Of a stretch of DNA of 8,112 nucleotides, positions 6,691-8,112 are shown one piece after another. The DNA lies in the NCBI GenBank assembly GCA_002469605.1, contig DKMV01000171.1, positions 657-8,768 of the forward strand. Direction: 5' to 3'. The translations under genes were made by a program, and so were the position numbers. Source of the stretch: Leclercia sp. UBA7405. GTDB lineage: Bacteria > Pseudomonadota > Gammaproteobacteria > Enterobacterales > Enterobacteriaceae. Under the pieces are notes generated by a model, which was not told the DNA's origin, searched no databases, and saw nothing but the letters and a program-made list of their open reading frames with translations. How positions within the stretch are numbered: position 1 is the first letter of the stretch; every line of letters starts with the position of its first letter.

Positions 6691-6769
6691 CCTTCTGCAT
6701 GCCCACCCGGGCGGCAACATACTTATCTGCCCGAACAAAAACACTTTCTGATCATACCCATACAGAAGG
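6691..6769 (+). promoter_or_regulatory. Possible leader structure covering the ribosome site of the small gene
   Basis: CCTTCTG (6691-6697) is exactly complementary to CAGAAGG (6763-6769), which contains the Shine-Dalgarno AGAAGGA of the 51-codon gene. After one mismatch, ATG (6699-6701) can pair with CAT (6759-6761), extending the helix. Inside it, CGGGC (6708-6712) can pair with GCCCG (6729-6733), while GCCC at 6701-6704 offers a competing partner for the same GGGC. This geometry suits control of translation initiation, but it is read by eye without folding energies. Confidence 0.35.
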
Positions 6770-6779
6770 ATGAACTGAG

Positions 6780-6935
6780 ATGATTTTGCTATTACCATTA
6801 TTTAAGGTGTTAATAGTAATAACATTGTTGTTTGGTCTCTGGATTTTATGTGGTGGTTCGGTGCTTTTTGCTTTTATTTCAATCCTGATTTCAGGATTAC
6901 TTTTACTGCGCCCGCATAACGTCTTCGACTGGTAA
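6780..6935 (+). CDS. Unrecognised 51-residue hydrophobic small membrane protein
   Basis: I do not recognise this gene. It encodes 51 residues starting MILLLPLFKVL and ending RPHNVFDW. Residues 2-43 are almost all hydrophobic, with Lys9 the only charge. A Gly-Gly-Ser at 25-27 divides two likely membrane segments (about 3-23 and 28-43), and the short polar tail carries Arg44, His46 and Asp50. There is no lipobox. It is probably an inner-membrane small protein. Support for a real gene: AGAAGGA lies 9 nt before the ATG; a strong terminator starts 18 nt after the TAA; and a sigmaS-like -10 and structured leader lie upstream. Codon use differs from the neighbours, being AT-rich with several TTA codons plus ATA and CTA, as is common for hydrophobic small proteins. 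It is convergent with ycfJ. I recall no annotated E. coli gene at this position. Chance translation of AT-rich DNA is the alternative. Confidence 0.6.
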   Translation: MILLLPLFKVLIVITLLFGLWILCGGSVLFAFISILISGLLLLRPHNVFDW

Positions 6936-6952
6936 CAGATAGTCAGAAAGCG

Positions 6953-6990
6953 AAAGGCCTTATACGCTACCTGCGCATAAGGCCTTTTTT
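6953..6990 (+). terminator. Intrinsic terminator of the small hydrophobic gene
   Basis: An 11-bp perfect stem, AAAGGCCTTAT (6953-6963) with ATAAGGCCTTT (6977-6987), can continue past one mismatch with three more pairs (CGC/GCG). It ends in a run of six T residues to 6990. A textbook Rho-independent terminator 18 nt after the small gene's stop argues that a transcript really ends here. The only other + strand gene upstream, comR, already has its own hairpin. Confidence 0.9.
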
Positions 6991-6996
6991 ACAGGC

Positions 6997-7028
6997 AAAA
7001 AAACTCCCCAGCCTGAGCGAATGGGGAG
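6997..7028 (-). terminator. Intrinsic terminator of ycfJ
   Basis: On the minus strand a 7-bp stem (plus 7022-7028 TGGGGAG with 7004-7010 CTCCCCA) is followed directly by seven U residues (A-run at plus 6997-7003). It lies 24 nt beyond the ycfJ stop and abuts the + strand terminator at 6953-6990, so the two convergent transcripts end back to back. Confidence 0.88.
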
Positions 7029-7051
7029 CAAGGTGCAGAGAAAAGATTTTT

Positions 7052-7591
7052 TTATGCTTTGTTATTCAGTACCAGCTGACCGTCGCCGTTGAGCGGGATC
7101 TGGCTGCCGGGATCTTTGTCCATACGGATTTTGCCCTGCTGGTCGCCTATTTTATAGGTCACATCATAACCCAGCATCTTTTCCTGTTTACTGTATACCG
7201 TTCTGCAGCGCTGTTCGCTGGTGGTGTAGGTGTCCCGCTCCTGCAGAGCGCCCTGCACCTGATTACCGCCGTAGCCGCCGGCCAGCGCACCCGCTACGGT
7301 AGCCACATCGCGACCGCGACCGCCGCCGAACTGATGACCCAGCACGCCGCCCGCGACGGCACCCAGCACCGAACCGGCAATGCGGTTCTCATCCTGTACC
7401 GGACGACGGTGCGTCAGCGTAACGTTACGGCACTCCTGACGCGGCTGTTTGATACTCTCTTTAATCGGGGTGGCTGACAGCACCTGAGCAAATTGCGGAC
7501 CGCGATCAAACACGTTCATGCTGGCGACCGCCGCCACGCCCAGCGCTGCTGCTACGCCGATTCCGATACCCGCAAGCATTGATTTATTCAC
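7052..7591 (-). CDS. ycfJ: YcfJ, glycine-zipper envelope protein
   Basis: A 179-residue protein, identical in length to E. coli YcfJ, of the glycine-zipper (17-kDa antigen-like) family. Its exact function is not known to me. Residues 5-25 form an N-terminal hydrophobic segment that is a signal peptide or anchor; there is no lipobox cysteine, unlike SlyB-type relatives. Residues 70-110 hold the glycine zipper (GSVLGAVAGGVLGHQFGGG and AGALAGGYGGNQ), predicted to make a membrane-inserting helical hairpin. The C-terminal region from about residue 120 is polar and conserved (YDVTYKIGDQQGKIRMD). Cysteines are at 54 and 129. The start is GTG at 7591, with AGGAGG about 9 nt upstream on the minus strand; this gives MNKSMLAGIG as in E. 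coli, whereas the internal ATG would drop four residues and has worse spacing. It lies downstream of ndh on the same strand, but a hairpin separates them. Confidence 0.94.
   Translation of the reverse strand: MNKSMLAGIGIGVAAALGVAAVASMNVFDRGPQFAQVLSATPIKESIKQPRQECRNVTLTHRRPVQDENRIAGSVLGAVAGGVLGHQFGGGRGRDVATVAGALAGGYGGNQVQGALQERDTYTTSEQRCRTVYSKQEKMLGYDVTYKIGDQQGKIRMDKDPGSQIPLNGDGQLVLNNKA
7217..7224 (+). other. Chi-like octamer
   Basis: Exact GCTGGTGG on the plus strand, antisense to ycfJ. This is the third copy in the window, all in the same orientation; relevant only if RecBCD here reads the E. coli Chi. Confidence 0.4.
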
Positions 7592-7850
7592 AGGAATATC
7601 CTCCTGACAGTGTTACCGCGCATTCCCGTCGCTACAGGCTGTAGCGGAGGCATAACCGGCGTGCGCGCCGCGCCGTGTTCCTGAAGATAAGTTTTGCAGA
7701 TGGTCCGGAATTGCAACATCAGATTAATGGAGGAAACGCAGCGTAAGCGCAGCAGGGCCAGCTTTTAGGAGAGTTCCGAGCCGCGGATTCGGGGCGGGTA
7801 ATGTTGCGGTGAACTGATGATTATCAGCAGCTTATTGCGGGCAAAACGGG
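7592..7850 (-). other. ndh-ycfJ intergenic region and ycfJ leader
   Basis: This stretch of about 260 bp holds no recognised gene. Near ycfJ there is the ribosome site (AGGAGG) and a perfect dyad at 7630-7646. Further upstream lie a GC-rich block (7658-7675) and a short dyad CTGAT-GATT-ATCAG (7814-7827). A 43-codon minus-strand frame (7588-7719) ends in TGA overlapping the ycfJ GTG, but it has no ribosome site. No promoter stands out; TTGCAA (plus 7711-7716, reverse-complemented) has no good -10 at the right distance. Confidence 0.5.
7630..7646. repeat. 17-nt dyad in the ycfJ leader
   Basis: CGCTACA (7630-7636) and TGTAGCG (7640-7646) are exact inverted repeats around GGC. It lies about 40-55 nt upstream of the ycfJ start. 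In RNA it makes a 7-bp hairpin with a three-base loop; in DNA it could be an operator. There is no U-tract, so it is not a terminator. Confidence 0.5.
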
Positions 7851-7875
7851 AGCGGGCGACACTGTGTCGCCCGCT
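7843..7875 (-). terminator. Terminator hairpin after ndh
   Basis: A perfect 11-bp stem, AGCGGGCGACA (7851-7861) with TGTCGCCCGCT (7865-7875), has a 3-nt loop. Read on the minus strand it begins 5 nt after the ndh stop and is followed by CCCGTTTT, so the T-run is displaced by several bases. It probably separates ndh from ycfJ, perhaps incompletely. Confidence 0.75.
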
Positions 7876-7880
7876 ATTGA

Positions 7881-8112
7881 TTAGTGCAGTTTAAGTCGCG
7901 GACGCAGTACGCGGTTCAGACTGCCAACCAGCACCATCAGGCCGGTCTTGAAATATCCATGGAGCGCAATCTGGTGCATACGATACAGAGAGATGTAGAC
8001 AAAGCGCGCAATGCGCCCTTCCACCATCATTGAGCCGCGCATCAGGTTACCCATCAGACTGCCCACGGTGGTAAAGCGCGACAGCGAAACCAGCGAGCCG
8101 TGATCTTTATAA
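7881..8112 (-). CDS. ndh: NADH dehydrogenase II (Ndh), C-terminal fragment cut by window edge
   Basis: These are the last 76 residues of the non-proton-pumping respiratory NADH:quinone oxidoreductase, a membrane-bound FAD enzyme of about 434 residues in E. coli. The frame is open to the right edge, entering in [17 protein letters not shown]. The fragment holds the tail region with [20 protein letters not shown] and the ending RPRLKLH, the part of type II NADH dehydrogenases thought to attach the enzyme to the inner membrane. The NADH- and FAD-binding domains and the start are outside the window, so intactness cannot be judged. Identity rests on this C-terminus and on ndh lying next to ycfJ in E. 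coli. An internal methionine at 8066 is not the start. Confidence 0.94.
   Translation of the reverse strand, partial: YKDHGSLVSLSRFTTVGSLMGNLMRGSMMVEGRIARFVYISLYRMHQIALHGYFKTGLMVLVGSLNRVLRPRLKLH

Noticed and set aside
7780..7795. SigmaE-like -35 GGAACT upstream of ycfJ (minus strand)
   Set aside because: No TCTGA- or TCAAA-like -10 at 16-17 bp, and the distance to ycfJ is about 190 bp.
7808..7830. Fur-box-like GATAATCAT on the minus strand
   Set aside because: Only one half resembles the 7-1-7 Fur pattern, and the site lies in the ndh-ycfJ spacer far from any promoter; probably chance.

Overview
The window reads as chromosomal core DNA from an enteric gammaproteobacterium. Every long protein closely resembles its Escherichia coli counterpart, and gene order matches the E. 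coli ycfT-mfd-ldtC-bhsA-comR-ycfJ-ndh neighbourhood, here in inverted orientation. High GC content, GC-rich third codon positions and many residue differences from E. coli suggest a relative such as Enterobacter, Klebsiella or a close genus. The genus is inferred from memory of the families, without a search.

Layout: the 3' part of an acyltransferase-3 membrane protein gene (ycfT, + strand, cut by the left edge) is followed by a hairpin terminator. Then come mfd (+, transcription-repair coupling factor) and ldtC (+, L,D-transpeptidase that attaches Braun lipoprotein to peptidoglycan), each followed by a hairpin. ldtC and bhsA converge on one bidirectional terminator. bhsA (-, small periplasmic or outer-membrane stress protein) and comR (+, TetR-family repressor) are divergent. 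Their 245-bp spacer carries a sigma70-type bhsA promoter, a CRP-like site inside that promoter, and two related near-palindromes suited to be ComR operators. Next is a short transcription unit (about 6600-6990) that I do not recognise: a 51-residue, almost wholly hydrophobic protein with a sigmaS-like -10, a structured leader and a strong terminator. ycfJ (-, glycine-zipper protein) and the 3' end of ndh (-, NADH dehydrogenase II) close the window.

The functional theme is cell envelope and stress: peptidoglycan-lipoprotein anchoring (LdtC), outer-membrane permeability and copper or acid stress (BhsA under ComR), and a glycine-zipper envelope protein (YcfJ). Mfd and Ndh are housekeeping genes. 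I see no mobile element, CRISPR array, tRNA or rRNA. The only part that looks undescribed is the small hydrophobic gene with its leader; the operator-like dyads in the bhsA-comR spacer come second.
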